Positions 1 through 8,256 of a DNA stretch of 64,000 bases are shown one piece after another (within the stretch, counting starts at the first letter, position 1; each line of letters opens with the position of its first letter). The stretch comes from Roseiarcus sp963779095 (GTDB lineage Bacteria; Pseudomonadota; Alphaproteobacteria; Rhizobiales; Beijerinckiaceae), in contig CAVZWU010000025.1 of the NCBI GenBank assembly GCA_963779095.1, forward strand, positions 372,001-436,000, in the 5' to 3' direction. The notes under the pieces were generated by a model, which did not search any database, was not told the origin of the DNA, and saw nothing but the letters and a program-made list of their open reading frames with translations. Both the position numbers and the translations under genes were made by a program.

Positions 1-68
1 GGCGCGCCTCGCCTAGCCTACAACGCCACCGCGCGCTTCTTCCGACCAGGGCCGATCGACGAATTGCA

Positions 69-848
69 ATGAATGACCGCGTCTCGGCTCTAGGCGGGCT
101 TGGCCGTTCGGCGCCGGAGCATGGAACGAGGGCCGCGCTGGACCTCATCAGCCGGATTCCCGTTCGGGCGCCGCGCCGCATCGCCGATGTGTACAGAGGG
201 CAAGGATCGATGAGCGCTTTGCTCGCTCGTCGGTTTCCCGACGCCGACATCGAGGCCTTTGAGCTTTCGCAATCGATCGATGGCCCCGCGGAAGCGCTCA
301 ATCGGCCTCATCAGGACGCTGACGACGCCCGCCCGGGCGCCAGACGTAAGTTCGACCTGATCTGTTCGAGCGACTCACCGGAGATGGCCCCGTCGCTGCC
401 GCGCTTGTTGCCCATGCTGCTCGGCATGGTCGCCGCCCGGGGATGCCTCGCGGTTCAATATCCGAACGATTTATACGAGCCGAGGCGGGCGCTCATGCGA
501 ATGATCGCGGCCGACGGGCCATGGGCGAAGACGCTTCTGCCAATCGCCAAGACGCGCGCATTCAACCAAACGATGGAAGATCTGTACGGTCTCCTCAGTC
601 CGATCTGCGCCGCTGTCGACATCTGGGAGACGACCTATCTCGACGCCATGCCGAGCGTCGAGGCGGTCGTCGAGTGGATGGAAGCGACGCGCCTCGCGCC
701 CTTCCTGAAGGCGCTGGGCGAACCCGATCGCCGCAAGTTTCTCGATCGCTACACCGCTGAATTGCGCCAGGCCTATCCCGATCTGCCAGACGGCCGAGTG
801 TTGTTGCGGTCGCGGCGGCTCTTCGTGCTGGCGCAGCCTAAAACCTGA
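69..848 (+). CDS. Trans-aconitate 2-methyltransferase-like protein with degenerate SAM motif
   Basis: 259 aa, matching the length and overall layout of Tam, which methylates trans-aconitate using S-adenosylmethionine. Family-like segments are the opening DLISRIPVRAPRRIADV, LAVQYPNDLYEPRRALMR, AADGPWAK, VDIWETTYLDAMP and the end VLLRSRRLFVLA. The glycine-rich SAM motif I, normally close to DLGCGPGN, reads ADVYRGQGS at about residues 39-47, so two of the glycines and the cysteine are gone. The N-terminus is also shorter than usual. The fold is recognisable, but cofactor binding and activity are doubtful; it may be a diverged or decaying paralogue. It stands alone on the plus strand. Confidence 0.65.
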   Translation: MNDRVSALGGLGRSAPEHGTRAALDLISRIPVRAPRRIADVYRGQGSMSALLARRFPDADIEAFELSQSIDGPAEALNRPHQDADDARPGARRKFDLICSSDSPEMAPSLPRLLPMLLGMVAARGCLAVQYPNDLYEPRRALMRMIAADGPWAKTLLPIAKTRAFNQTMEDLYGLLSPICAAVDIWETTYLDAMPSVEAVVEWMEATRLAPFLKALGEPDRRKFLDRYTAELRQAYPDLPDGRVLLRSRRLFVLAQPKT

Positions 849-909
849 GGCGTTCAGACGGAAAGCGATCGGGTTTGCGTCGCTTTTAGAGCGCGCCGCA
901 AGGCCGAAC

Positions 910-1566
910 TCAGCGCGGCTTCGCTTTCACCGCGCGGGCGTAAAGGGCTTCCTCCATCCGCACGGCGATCTCGCGCAGATAGGGGTTGCGCGCCTCGCGA
1001 CCCGCCCGGCCAGAATCGAGGTCATTCTGGAAGCCGTCGCGCTGCGGCCAATGTTCGCCTAAGAGCTCGAAGCCCGCGTCCTCTATCGCCTCCACCGCCT
1101 TCGAGAATTGCGTTTCCGACCGGCCAACTTTCGACAGGACGACCACGAGGCGTCCCTCCGCGCCGCGCCGCGCGAGCTTGCGCGCGAGCGCAAGCGTTGG
1201 CCTCAGATCGTCGCCCGATACGCCGGTCGGCAGGAAGACGACGTCGCTGTCCTCGGCGATTTCGGTCGAAAGATCGTCGGCGAGGCCGCGGGTGTCGGCG
1301 ACGATGAAATCGGCGACGCCATCCTCCCGGCGCAGCTTCTTCAGGCTCTTGAAGGCGCGCGTGTCCACCTCCGGCTCGAGGCTCGTGCGCATTCGCAAGG
1401 CGCCCCATTCGACGCATGTCAACTGATCGAGATCGAAATCCGCGAGCAGGGTCTTGCGTCCGCGATGTATTGCGCCCACCGCTAACAGACGAGCGAGCGT
1501 ACTTTTTCCGACGCCGCCCTTCTGACTGACGAACGCCGCGGTGGTCGGAGTTTTTGCTTTTGCCAT
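910..1566 (-). CDS. Orphan ParA/MinD-type ATPase
   Basis: About 218 aa when started at the ATG at 1566; an in-frame start at 1593 would add nine residues. The deviant Walker A motif SQKGGVGKST lies near the N-terminus, followed by LLADFDLDQ and a Walker B-like segment FIVADTRG. These are hallmarks of the ParA/Soj/MinD family, which uses ATP-dependent dimerisation to position DNA or protein cargo. There is no ParB, centromere-like repeat or replication gene nearby, so it is an orphan member, possibly for cargo positioning rather than partition. It converges with the upstream Tam-like gene. Confidence 0.8.
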   Translation of the reverse strand: MAKAKTPTTAAFVSQKGGVGKSTLARLLAVGAIHRGRKTLLADFDLDQLTCVEWGALRMRTSLEPEVDTRAFKSLKKLRREDGVADFIVADTRGLADDLSTEIAEDSDVVFLPTGVSGDDLRPTLALARKLARRGAEGRLVVVLSKVGRSETQFSKAVEAIEDAGFELLGEHWPQRDGFQNDLDSGRAGREARNPYLREIAVRMEEALYARAVKAKPR

Positions 1567-1724
1567 CCTGGCGCCGTTTGAACGCTTTCCCAAAGCCTGT
1601 TGGCGCTGAGTCGCTCAATGCTATTCGCTGGCGCGGCGATGGCAAGAGGTGAGGCGGACTTGTCAACGATCGATCGTCGCCATCATCTATTAGGCGTAGC
1701 GCTTGCCCAACGGCTGCGACATTC

Positions 1725-2093
1725 CTACTTGGCTTGGTCGAAGTCCCCCATCTCGAACATCTCGCGGATCTCGATAACGGACGGCCCGGGCATCGGGTTG
1801 GGACAACGTTTGACCCACTCGATCGCCTCATCGAGGTCTTTAACCCTCCAGATCCAGTAGCCCGCCGCGAGTTCATTGATGTCCGGGAACGGCCCTTTGG
1901 CCACCGTGCGGTCTTTGCCGGAAAAGGCGACGCGCGCGCCCTTGCGGCTTTCCTTAACCCCGCCCGCGTCGACGAAGATTCCAGCATCGATCAGCGCCTG
2001 GTTGAACGCGCCCATGTCCGCCAAAAGTTCGGCGGGTGGCATGCCGCCCGCCTCCGAGGCTTCGGTCGCCTTGACGATCACCATCACGCGCAT
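1725..2093 (-). CDS. YciI/DGPF-domain small protein
   Basis: 122 aa from the ATG at 2093. It opens with MRVMVIVKATEASEAG, has ELLADMGAFNQALIDAG, an FVDAGGV turn, and GPFPDINELAAGYWIWRV near the middle. This is the YciI/DGPF family of dimeric ferredoxin-like alpha+beta barrels, found in many alphaproteobacteria beside sigma factors or detoxification genes. The biochemical role is not established. It is the last gene of a minus-strand cluster with DUF899, VOC and PhnB-like genes. Confidence 0.85.
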   Translation of the reverse strand: MRVMVIVKATEASEAGGMPPAELLADMGAFNQALIDAGIFVDAGGVKESRKGARVAFSGKDRTVAKGPFPDINELAAGYWIWRVKDLDEAIEWVKRCPNPMPGPSVIEIREMFEMGDFDQAK

Positions 2094-2122
2094 TGCGTTT
2101 TCTCCGACATAGTTCCGGGACA

Positions 2123-2833
2123 CTAGACGTATTCGAGCTTCGGATACCAGTCGGCGCCACGGCCTTCCGGTGTGCAATCGAGCACCATCCAGAGCGGCGC
2201 CAGGTCGGGCGCGCCTCGTGGATCCTGCCCTGGGTCCGTTGTCGAGGCCGTCATCTCGCCGCCCCAGAAGTGCCGGATCGTTCCGTCACGGCGCGTGAAT
2301 ATGTTAAAAGACGGAACTTCCGAGCCGTTCGGCAAGAGGCCGAAATAATCGCGGGAATAAGCGCCGTTGAGGTCGGTGAAAAGCCTGAGGTCGCGCCAGC
2401 CGCGCTCGCGCTTCCACGCTGTCAGGCGTTCGATCGGAGAGCGGGCGACCCCTGCAAGCGCGATGCGCTGGCCGATATCCGCGGCATTGCCTCCCCAGGC
2501 GCCGAGCGTATTGGTGCACATCGGGCAGGGACGGGCGCGTTCAGGCCCGAACATGTAGCCATAGACGGCGAGCGTCTGCTTGTCGTCGAACAGCCCTGCG
2601 AAATCGATTCGCCCGTCCTCGCCTTCGAAACGGTAGTCGCCAATGACCGGGCCGCCCGACGGCAATGCCCGGCGTTGCGCGGCGACGCGCTCAATATGCC
2701 GGCGAAGTTCGATCTCCTCCGCCAATAGCGCCGTGCGTGCGGCGCGATACTCGGGGCTCTCGTTTGGAAAGTGCACGGGGTCGAGCCGAGCGAGTTCGGC
2801 GGCAGGTTTAAGAATCTGAGTCTGAACGGTCAT
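2123..2833 (-). CDS. DUF899 thioredoxin-like protein
   Basis: 236 aa from the ATG at 2833. The sequence has the DUF899 layout: an N-terminal helical part (LLAEEIELRRHIERVAAQRR), RFEGEDGRIDFAGLF, then a thioredoxin-like core with GPERARPCPMCTNTLGAW, where a CPMC pair occupies the redox-active position. RDLRLFTDLNGAYSRDYFG and SFNIFTRRDGTIRHFWGGE follow. The family is presumed to be oxidoreductase-like, but its substrate is unknown. It lies in the minus-strand cluster with YciI and VOC proteins, a common Rhizobiales grouping. Confidence 0.85.
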   Translation of the reverse strand: MTVQTQILKPAAELARLDPVHFPNESPEYRAARTALLAEEIELRRHIERVAAQRRALPSGGPVIGDYRFEGEDGRIDFAGLFDDKQTLAVYGYMFGPERARPCPMCTNTLGAWGGNAADIGQRIALAGVARSPIERLTAWKRERGWRDLRLFTDLNGAYSRDYFGLLPNGSEVPSFNIFTRRDGTIRHFWGGEMTASTTDPGQDPRGAPDLAPLWMVLDCTPEGRGADWYPKLEYV

Positions 2834-2960
2834 TGTCTGATCTCCTGACAAGGAAAAGACCCGCGTCGGCATTTCCAGCGCCGGCGCGAGTCGCCGAAAT
2901 CGCTCGAGCTTCCACGCCGCCCCGTGCGACGGCTCGAACGAGGAGCGGTCGGATGCGGCC

Positions 2961-3746
2961 CTATCTCTTTGGCGCAACCAGCGCGAACATCGCGCCCTGC
3001 GGATCGATCCCGTTGATGACCCAGCTTCCGCCCGGAACTTGCATCGGCCCGTTGATCACCTGGCCGCCCGCGGCTTTCACCCGATCCTGGGCCGCATCGA
3101 TCGCCTCGACAGTGATGTAATAGAGCCAGTGCGCGGCGGGCTCCCGGTCCATCTTCTTCATCATGCCGCCCGCCTGCTGACCCTTGGAGTTGAAGATTTG
3201 GTAGGTCCCTATCGGGCCCATCTCCAGCGCCTCGCCCTTCGTCCAGCCGAACAGGCCGGAATAGAAGGCAAACGACTTCTCCGGGTCGCCGCCATGTAGC
3301 TCGTGCCAGCCGATAAAACCGGGCTTCGTTGGGTCCTGCGCCGGCGCCTCATCGCCGTTGCCCTTGAACAAGAAGAATCCCGCGCCGCCCGGATCGGCGG
3401 CGACCGCGAAGGTCCCGATATTGGGGATCTCGGTCGGGGGCCGATGGATCATGCCGCCGGCGGCCTTGACCTTGTCTGCGTACTTCTTGACGTCGTCGAC
3501 CGCGATATAGCCCATCCACGCGGGACGCACGCCCATCTTGGCGGCGTCTTCGGGGATAGGCATCAGCCCGCCGACCATGGTCTCGCCCGACTTCAGCAGG
3601 GTGTACTTCTGGGCGTTCATGATGTTGGGCGCGAGGGTCCAGCCGACGACCTTCGAATAGAATTTTTCGGCCCCGGGCAGATCGTTCGACATCTGATCGT
3701 ACCACACGAATTTGCCGAGCACGTCCGATTGAGTCGCGTTGGCCAT
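2961..3746 (-). CDS. Two-domain VOC (glyoxalase/bleomycin-resistance) protein
   Basis: 261 aa from the ATG at 3746, which has a strong GGAGG ribosome-binding site a few bases upstream and therefore decides the start. Two VOC modules lie in tandem: the first begins GKFVWYDQMSNDLPGAEKFY and ends PGGAGFFLFKG; the second begins GFIGWHELHGGDPEKSFAFY and ends DPQGAMFALV. This resembles the 27 kDa antigen (CFP-30B)-like branch of VOC proteins. The substrate is unknown. It belongs to the same minus-strand cluster as the TetR gene at 5306-5974, but the transglutaminase-like and PhnB-like genes lie between them. Confidence 0.88.
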   Translation of the reverse strand: MANATQSDVLGKFVWYDQMSNDLPGAEKFYSKVVGWTLAPNIMNAQKYTLLKSGETMVGGLMPIPEDAAKMGVRPAWMGYIAVDDVKKYADKVKAAGGMIHRPPTEIPNIGTFAVAADPGGAGFFLFKGNGDEAPAQDPTKPGFIGWHELHGGDPEKSFAFYSGLFGWTKGEALEMGPIGTYQIFNSKGQQAGGMMKKMDREPAAHWLYYITVEAIDAAQDRVKAAGGQVINGPMQVPGGSWVINGIDPQGAMFALVAPKR

Positions 3747-3779
3747 GGGTTCCTCCTTCAATTCGCTGAGTGTTTTGTT

Positions 3780-4730
3780 TTAACTCACGATTCGGACGTC
3801 GGCATGACGCTGCGACGCGCCGAACGGCTTATCGAGATGCGGGGGCCACGCGTCGATGGCCTCATGCCGTTCATCGAGCGCGTTGTAGACAGTCGTGGGC
3901 ACACGCAAGCCGTCGTCCTTTTGGTAACGGTGTCGCACGTCTGCGAATGCGCTGTCGGGATCGCTCGTCAGCGCCGCCAACCCGTCAAAATACGCCAGGT
4001 CGAATTCCCCTTGCGGCCGTGGCTGCGCGCCCCAGACGTCCCAAGGCGCCATCTCCATTTTGTTCAGCGCCGCCATGTCACGGACAAGACTGCCGGCGAC
4101 GAACCAGAGGCCGCGAAGGCCCGCGAAAGAAATGCCGAACCGCCGCGCGTCGGCTTCGCCGCCGCGGCATTGGCGCCACGCCTCGCCAGCGGGTAGAAAC
4201 TGCGCACGAGGAAGATCGAGCGTGTCGAAGCGGATGTTGAGGCGCCCTCGCCAGACGTCGTCGATCTGCGGATCCGCCAGGCGCCATCGCCGCTCCTGAG
4301 CGTCCCAATATTCGCACAGCCAATGGTCTTCAAAACTCGGCGGATTGAAATAGGCGGCGAACCCGCAACGCGAACGCGCCGGAACGCCTTTGGCGCGCAG
4401 CATTGTCACAAGCATGAGCGCGAACGCGTTGCAGCGCTGGAGCGCGCGACGATCCGGATCCCTGGCGATCGACAGAGGGCGGACGTCAAGCTCCATGATC
4501 CGCGCGAGGCGCGTGGCGATCGGGCGTGAATGGATCTCGCCAAGGCGGTGCGCCGGAGGCTCAAAACCATAAAACTCGCGCGCGACCACATCGTAGATTC
4601 CCAGGCCCTGAATGACGCGCGCAAGGGCCGCCACATCATTTGGAAGCGGGTCGATCAGCGCGCTCGCTCCACCCGGCTCGCTCATTGGGCTGTGAGAGGC
4701 GTAGAAAGCCAAAATGCCGCTGGCCGCCAT
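3780..4730 (-). CDS. Transglutaminase-like superfamily protein
   Basis: 316 aa. A transglutaminase-like cysteine-protease fold is indicated by a Cys in RRALQRCNAFALMLVTMLR followed by RAKGVPARSRCGFAAYF, then His in EDHWLCEYWD and Asp in WRLADPQIDD, giving the Cys-His-Asp order of the catalytic triad. The start at 4730 has GAGGG just upstream; an internal ATG at 4685 is possible but lacks one. Such cytosolic proteins are usually peptidases or amidases of unknown substrate. It sits within the minus-strand stress/detoxification cluster. Confidence 0.75.
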   Translation of the reverse strand: MAASGILAFYASHSPMSEPGGASALIDPLPNDVAALARVIQGLGIYDVVAREFYGFEPPAHRLGEIHSRPIATRLARIMELDVRPLSIARDPDRRALQRCNAFALMLVTMLRAKGVPARSRCGFAAYFNPPSFEDHWLCEYWDAQERRWRLADPQIDDVWRGRLNIRFDTLDLPRAQFLPAGEAWRQCRGGEADARRFGISFAGLRGLWFVAGSLVRDMAALNKMEMAPWDVWGAQPRPQGEFDLAYFDGLAALTSDPDSAFADVRHRYQKDDGLRVPTTVYNALDERHEAIDAWPPHLDKPFGASQRHADVRIVS

Positions 4731-4809
4731 GGGACCCTCAATATGACGCTCCGGCTACCGGGACCCGTCGGGCCCCGGCTGAGGAATTCGCTGCTGTTGC
4801 GTTCGACCT

Positions 4810-5286
4810 CTATTGCGGCAAAGCGGCCGCTTGCATTTGAGCAATGTCGAGCTTCTCCATGCTCAGGACGGCGCGCATGACGCGATCGGTGCGTTCAGCG
4901 CCGCCTCCCAACAAGTCCGGCAGGACGCGCGGAACGATTTGCCAGGAGACGCCGAATTTGTCGGTGAGCCAGCCGCACTGGATGTGCTCGCCGCCCTCGG
5001 CAAGCTTCTCCCACAGCGCATCAATCTCAGCCTGGTCGTCGCAATTGACCATCAGCGACAGCGCGGGTGTGAATTTGAACTGCGGCCCGCCGTTCAGCGC
5101 CAAAAGACGCTGGCCGTCAATCTCGAACAAGATCGTCATCACAGCGCCCTTTCGGCCAGCGGCGAACTCGCCATAGCGCGTCGTCGACAGAATGCGGCTA
5201 TTGGGAAAGATGGATAGGTAGTGAGCGACCGCCTCCTCGGCGTTGAAGTCGAACCAGAGACAGGGCGTGATTTTCTGCTCGGTCAT
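4810..5286 (-). CDS. PhnB-like VOC protein
   Basis: 158 aa. The opening MTEQKITPCLWFDFNAEEAV, then YLSIFPNSRI, FEIDGQRLLALNGGP, FTPALSLMVNC and CGWLTDKFGVSWQIVPRVL are typical of the PhnB/3-demethylubiquinone-9 3-methyltransferase-like domain, a branch of the VOC superfamily. The name of the family is historical and does not imply methyltransferase activity. It is the first gene after the TetR gene in the minus-strand cluster, with only about 20 bases between them, so co-transcription is likely. Confidence 0.88.
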   Translation of the reverse strand: MTEQKITPCLWFDFNAEEAVAHYLSIFPNSRILSTTRYGEFAAGRKGAVMTILFEIDGQRLLALNGGPQFKFTPALSLMVNCDDQAEIDALWEKLAEGGEHIQCGWLTDKFGVSWQIVPRVLPDLLGGGAERTDRVMRAVLSMEKLDIAQMQAAALPQ

Positions 5287-5305
5287 GGTTGTCTCCCCTT
5301 GGGCG

Positions 5306-5974
5306 CTAGGGCGCCGCGTGTTCCATGCTGCCGATTGGGAGCAGGGCCTCGAAATAGCGCCTCAAATGATCGAGGCAGTCCGCGGCGACTTGAGGGCCGC
5401 GCCTAGCCTTGGCGAGAATGAAGGCGCCCTGGAGGACAGCCTGTGAATAAAGCGCGGCGCTTTCGGGCGTCCATGCGGCGTCTGGCGCATAGCGCGCCTT
5501 CGCCTCCGTCAAATCCTCGCTGAGCCGCGCGGCGTGCTCGCTGATGTAACGGTCGCAGGCGGCGCGAATGGCGGGGTGCGAATCGTAGGCCTCCTGCACC
5601 ATTGTCCCGAGCAGGCAGGTGAACTGCGGCAGCTCGTTGCTCAGGATTGCCTTGCGGAAATCGACGTAGCCCAAAACGCGCGCTCGCGGGTCGGGCAAGC
5701 GGCGATAGGGCGCGGCATCGAACCAGATGTCGGCGTTGGCGGCGAAATGCGCCGCCGCCGCGATCGCGCAGGCTTCCTTGCTTTCGAAATGGTGGAAGAA
5801 GGCGCCCTTGGTCAGACCTGCTTCGGCGCAGATGTCCTCGACGCGAGCGGCTGAATAGCCCTTGGATCGGATCACATGCACCGCCGCGTCCAGCAGCTTC
5901 CGGCCGGAAGCCTCTGCCATCGCCGCCTTCGTCGGCTTGGCGGACATACGCGCAGTTTGTCCTTCCGTGTTCAT
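5306..5974 (-). CDS. TetR/AcrR family regulator of the detoxification cluster
   Basis: About 222 aa from the ATG at 5974; in-frame ATGs at 5980 and 5986 are nearer the operator. The N-terminal helix-turn-helix is clear: RKLLDAAVHVIRSKGYSAAR, VEDICAEAGLTKGAFFHHF and ESKEACAIAAA. The C-terminal ligand domain contains LLGTMVQEAYDSHPAIRAAC, as in the AcuR/YcdC-like branch. A palindrome immediately upstream (5984-6003) is a likely autoregulatory operator. It heads the minus-strand genes down to 1725 and probably controls at least the PhnB-like gene. Confidence 0.88.
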   Translation of the reverse strand: MNTEGQTARMSAKPTKAAMAEASGRKLLDAAVHVIRSKGYSAARVEDICAEAGLTKGAFFHHFESKEACAIAAAAHFAANADIWFDAAPYRRLPDPRARVLGYVDFRKAILSNELPQFTCLLGTMVQEAYDSHPAIRAACDRYISEHAARLSEDLTEAKARYAPDAAWTPESAALYSQAVLQGAFILAKARRGPQVAADCLDHLRRYFEALLPIGSMEHAAP

Positions 5975-5983
5975 TGCCATATA

Positions 5984-6003
5984 CATACCGACTGGTCTGT
6001 ACG
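5984..6003. promoter_or_regulatory. Candidate TetR operator palindrome
   Basis: CATACCGAC-TG-GTCTGTACG is an inverted repeat with 7 of 9 positions matching, directly upstream of the TetR gene start. Size and position fit a TetR-family autoregulatory operator. Binding is inferred, not shown. Confidence 0.55.
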
Positions 6004-6044
6004 GATGTCAAGCGCGAACTGCGTCAGCGGTCGGTCGTGACCCT

Positions 6045-6701
6045 CTAACTGTCCTCGGATCCGCAGATCGTCGTCACCGCATCGTCGATAATCGGTAGGA
6101 TTTCGGCCCGCGGAATGCGGGCGCGGGCGCGAATCGACAGAGTGTGGATGGTTGCTGAGGCCATACGGGCGAGGCGGCGCGGATCCGCGCCTTCCTGCAA
6201 TTCGCCTGCGGCGCGCGCGTCGGCGAACATGCGGGCGAACGCCCGGTCGGTTCCGGCGATCGCCTCGCCGACGAGGCCGTGGAGGTCCGGATCGGCGATC
6301 GCCTCTGAAGCCGCGCTGAGCACCGTGAAGCAACCGCGCGGGCCGCCCGGACCGCTGAGATAAAGGTCGAGCGCGGCCGTCAGTATGCGCCGGAGCTTCG
6401 TCCGAAGCGGCTCGCGCGCCGCAAAAAGCGGCTGAAACTGCTCGTTCACGCGCTTCCGGTACTGGTCATACGCCTTGAGATAGAGCGCGCGCTTGTCGCC
6501 AAAGGCGCCGTATAAGCTCGGGCGGTTCAAGCCTGTCGCGGCGCTGACGTCGTCGAGCGAAGTGGCGGCGAATCCGTCCTTCCAGAATACGTCCATCGCT
6601 TGGGTCAGCGCCGTCTCGGCCTCGAAGGCGCGGGGACGTCCGCGCCGACGCTGGACGACCTTGGGAGTGCTGCGCTCCGGTTTTTGTACCATGTTGGACA
6701 A
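6045..6701 (-). CDS. TetR/AcrR family regulator divergent from gst
   Basis: 218 aa (an ATG at 6692 is an alternative start). The basic N-terminus RRRGRPRAF leads into a TetR helix-turn-helix: ALTQAMDVFWKDGFAATSL, DVSAATGLNRPSLYGAFGDK. The C-terminal part with GGPRGCFTVLSAASEAIAD matches the branch that regulates oxidoreductases and transferases. It is transcribed divergently from the glutathione S-transferase at 6763, so that gene is the most likely target. I could not identify a convincing operator in the 60-base divergent region. Confidence 0.87.
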   Translation of the reverse strand: MSNMVQKPERSTPKVVQRRRGRPRAFEAETALTQAMDVFWKDGFAATSLDDVSAATGLNRPSLYGAFGDKRALYLKAYDQYRKRVNEQFQPLFAAREPLRTKLRRILTAALDLYLSGPGGPRGCFTVLSAASEAIADPDLHGLVGEAIAGTDRAFARMFADARAAGELQEGADPRRLARMASATIHTLSIRARARIPRAEILPIIDDAVTTICGSEDS

Positions 6702-6762
6702 AACTCTTGACTTTGCAATCGTTATATGCGAGACAGTACAGAAATTGCAACGGAGGGTTCCG

Positions 6763-7410
6763 ATGGAGCTTTATTTCGCCCCCCTCGCCTGCTCGATGTC
6801 CGCCCGGATCGCGCTCAATGAAGCCGGCGCCACCGTCAGGCTCGTCGAGGTCGACACTCACGCGGGGCGTATCCTCGCGACCGGCAGCAATTATCGCGTC
6901 GTCAACCCGCTCGGTTATGTGCCGGCGCTGAGGCTCGACGACGGAACAGTGCTGACCGAGAATTCCGCCATCCTGCAATATATCGCCGACCAATATCCGC
7001 AGGCCCAGCTCGCGCCCCCGCCTTCGGATCGCGTCGGGCGCGCGAAGCTTCGCCAGTGGTTGAGCTTTATCAGCGCCGAACTGCACAAGGGGCTGTTCAC
7101 CCCGCTGCTCGGCGAGAAGACGCCGCCCGAGGTGAAGGCCTGGACATTGGCCAAATACGCCCCGCGGCTGGCTTATCTCGACGAGACGCTGAAGGAGCGG
7201 GAGTTCCTTCTCGACCGGTTCAGCGTCGCTGACAGCTATCTCGCCACGATCCTCAACTGGACGCGGGCGACGCGTCAGATCGACCTCACCGTTTATCCCA
7301 ACGTGAAGGCCTATCTCGAGCGCATGCGCCAGCGCCCCAGCGTCGCAGCCGCGCTGGCGACCGAGATTCCGCTGTTCCAGGCGGAGATGGCGCGGCGCAA
7401 GGCGGCGTGA
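6763..7410 (+). CDS. Glutathione S-transferase
   Basis: 215 aa from the ATG at 6763, preceded by CGGAGGG. The N-terminal thioredoxin fold starts MELYFAPLACSMSARIALNE, with the Cys/Ser pair typical of bacterial beta-class and related GSTs, and contains NPLGYVPALRLDDGTVLTEN with the cis-proline and the glutathione-binding TENSAILQYIAD. The helical C-terminal domain includes FSVADSYLATILNW. The enzyme would conjugate glutathione to electrophiles in the cytosol. The divergent TetR gene suggests induction by a toxic substrate. Confidence 0.92.
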   Translation: MELYFAPLACSMSARIALNEAGATVRLVEVDTHAGRILATGSNYRVVNPLGYVPALRLDDGTVLTENSAILQYIADQYPQAQLAPPPSDRVGRAKLRQWLSFISAELHKGLFTPLLGEKTPPEVKAWTLAKYAPRLAYLDETLKEREFLLDRFSVADSYLATILNWTRATRQIDLTVYPNVKAYLERMRQRPSVAAALATEIPLFQAEMARRKAA

Positions 7411-7465
7411 GAAGCCGGCGGCGGAACCAATCCGCGGCCCCCATCGCCAAACTGTCGCTCAAGAG

Positions 7466-7504
7466 TCAACCGGCGCTCGACGCAAATCGTCGAGCGCCGG
7501 TTGA
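7466..7504 (+). terminator. Perfect 17-bp stem-loop after gst
   Basis: Two perfect 17-base arms, starting TCAACCGGCGCTCGACG, flank a CAAAT loop (7483-7487), 55 bases after the gst stop. No T-run follows, so it may be a Rho-independent-like terminator, an mRNA 3'-end stabiliser or a dispersed palindrome. Confidence 0.6.
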
Positions 7505-7600
7505 TCCCCATCAAGGCCCTAAAGTCATTTTGCGCGTACCAACCCTTCCGGTCGCGGGATCCCCCGGGAGCCCCTGATCGCCATGCGGAGGGGAGTAGGA

Positions 7601-8117
7601 ATGAAACGAATTTTCGCCGCGGCGCTGATGGCTGGTGTCGTCTGCGCGGCACCCGCCGGCTTGGGTTGGGGCCAGGAGCGCTCACGCAAAGTGCAAAGGA
7701 GTTTTCCCTGCCAGCCAACTGTTCTCTCGAAGTATTGCAGAGGACCCAAAGGCGATCCCGGCCCTCAAGGCCCGCCGGGCCCCAAGGGCGATCCTGGCTC
7801 TCAGGGCGTTGCTGGCCTGAAGGGCGATCCTGGCCCGAAGGGCGATCGCGGGCCGGCCGGCCCGAAAGGCGACAAGGGGGACAAAGGCGACCCCGGTCCG
7901 GCAGGTCCTCCCGGGCCGGCGGTCAAGACCGTCGCGACATGCGTGAGCAAACTGCATAGTGGAACCCTTCACTGCTCATGCAACCATCTGATCGTCGAAC
8001 AATACGTCTCAGGGGGGCGGCAATTGCAAAGCAATCGCGGACAGTGGGAGCTGCGACGGATATAGCAGCGGGGGCGCCTCCCCTGACGCGGGGATCTGTT
8101 GCGTGTGCGGTCCTTGA
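7601..8117 (+). CDS. Secreted collagen-like Gly-X-Y repeat protein (frame broken at a G run)
   Basis: A signal peptide (MKRIFAAALMAGVVCAAP) is followed by a short Cys-bearing segment ending KYC, then 20 uninterrupted Gly-X-Y triplets (about residues 48-107, bases 7742-7921) rich in GDP, GPK and GPP. The direct frame stops at 8065. If one G is removed from the six-G run at 8012-8017, the frame continues to a TGA at 8117 and adds a cysteine-rich tail with CKAIADSGSCDGYSS and ending GICCVCGP, which fits the Cys-rich C-termini of such proteins. The product is probably an extracellular triple-helix protein trimerised by the flanking domains. The indel could be a sequencing error or slipped-strand variation. 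Confidence 0.8.
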
Positions 8118-8256
8118 CCTCGCGTGGTGCTCTCGATCCCGACGACCGGCTCTGTCCGATCACCGGGATCACGGGTCTCGAGGTTGTTTCCACGACAGCG
8201 CCCGGGTTCGTGCTCCGGCGGCGCGCTAAGCTCGGTCTCGGGCCATTGGGAAGACA

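Noticed and set aside
7742..7921. Tandem DNA repeat or CRISPR-like array
   Set aside because: The periodicity is nine bases and encodes Gly-X-Y triplets, so it is coding repetition.
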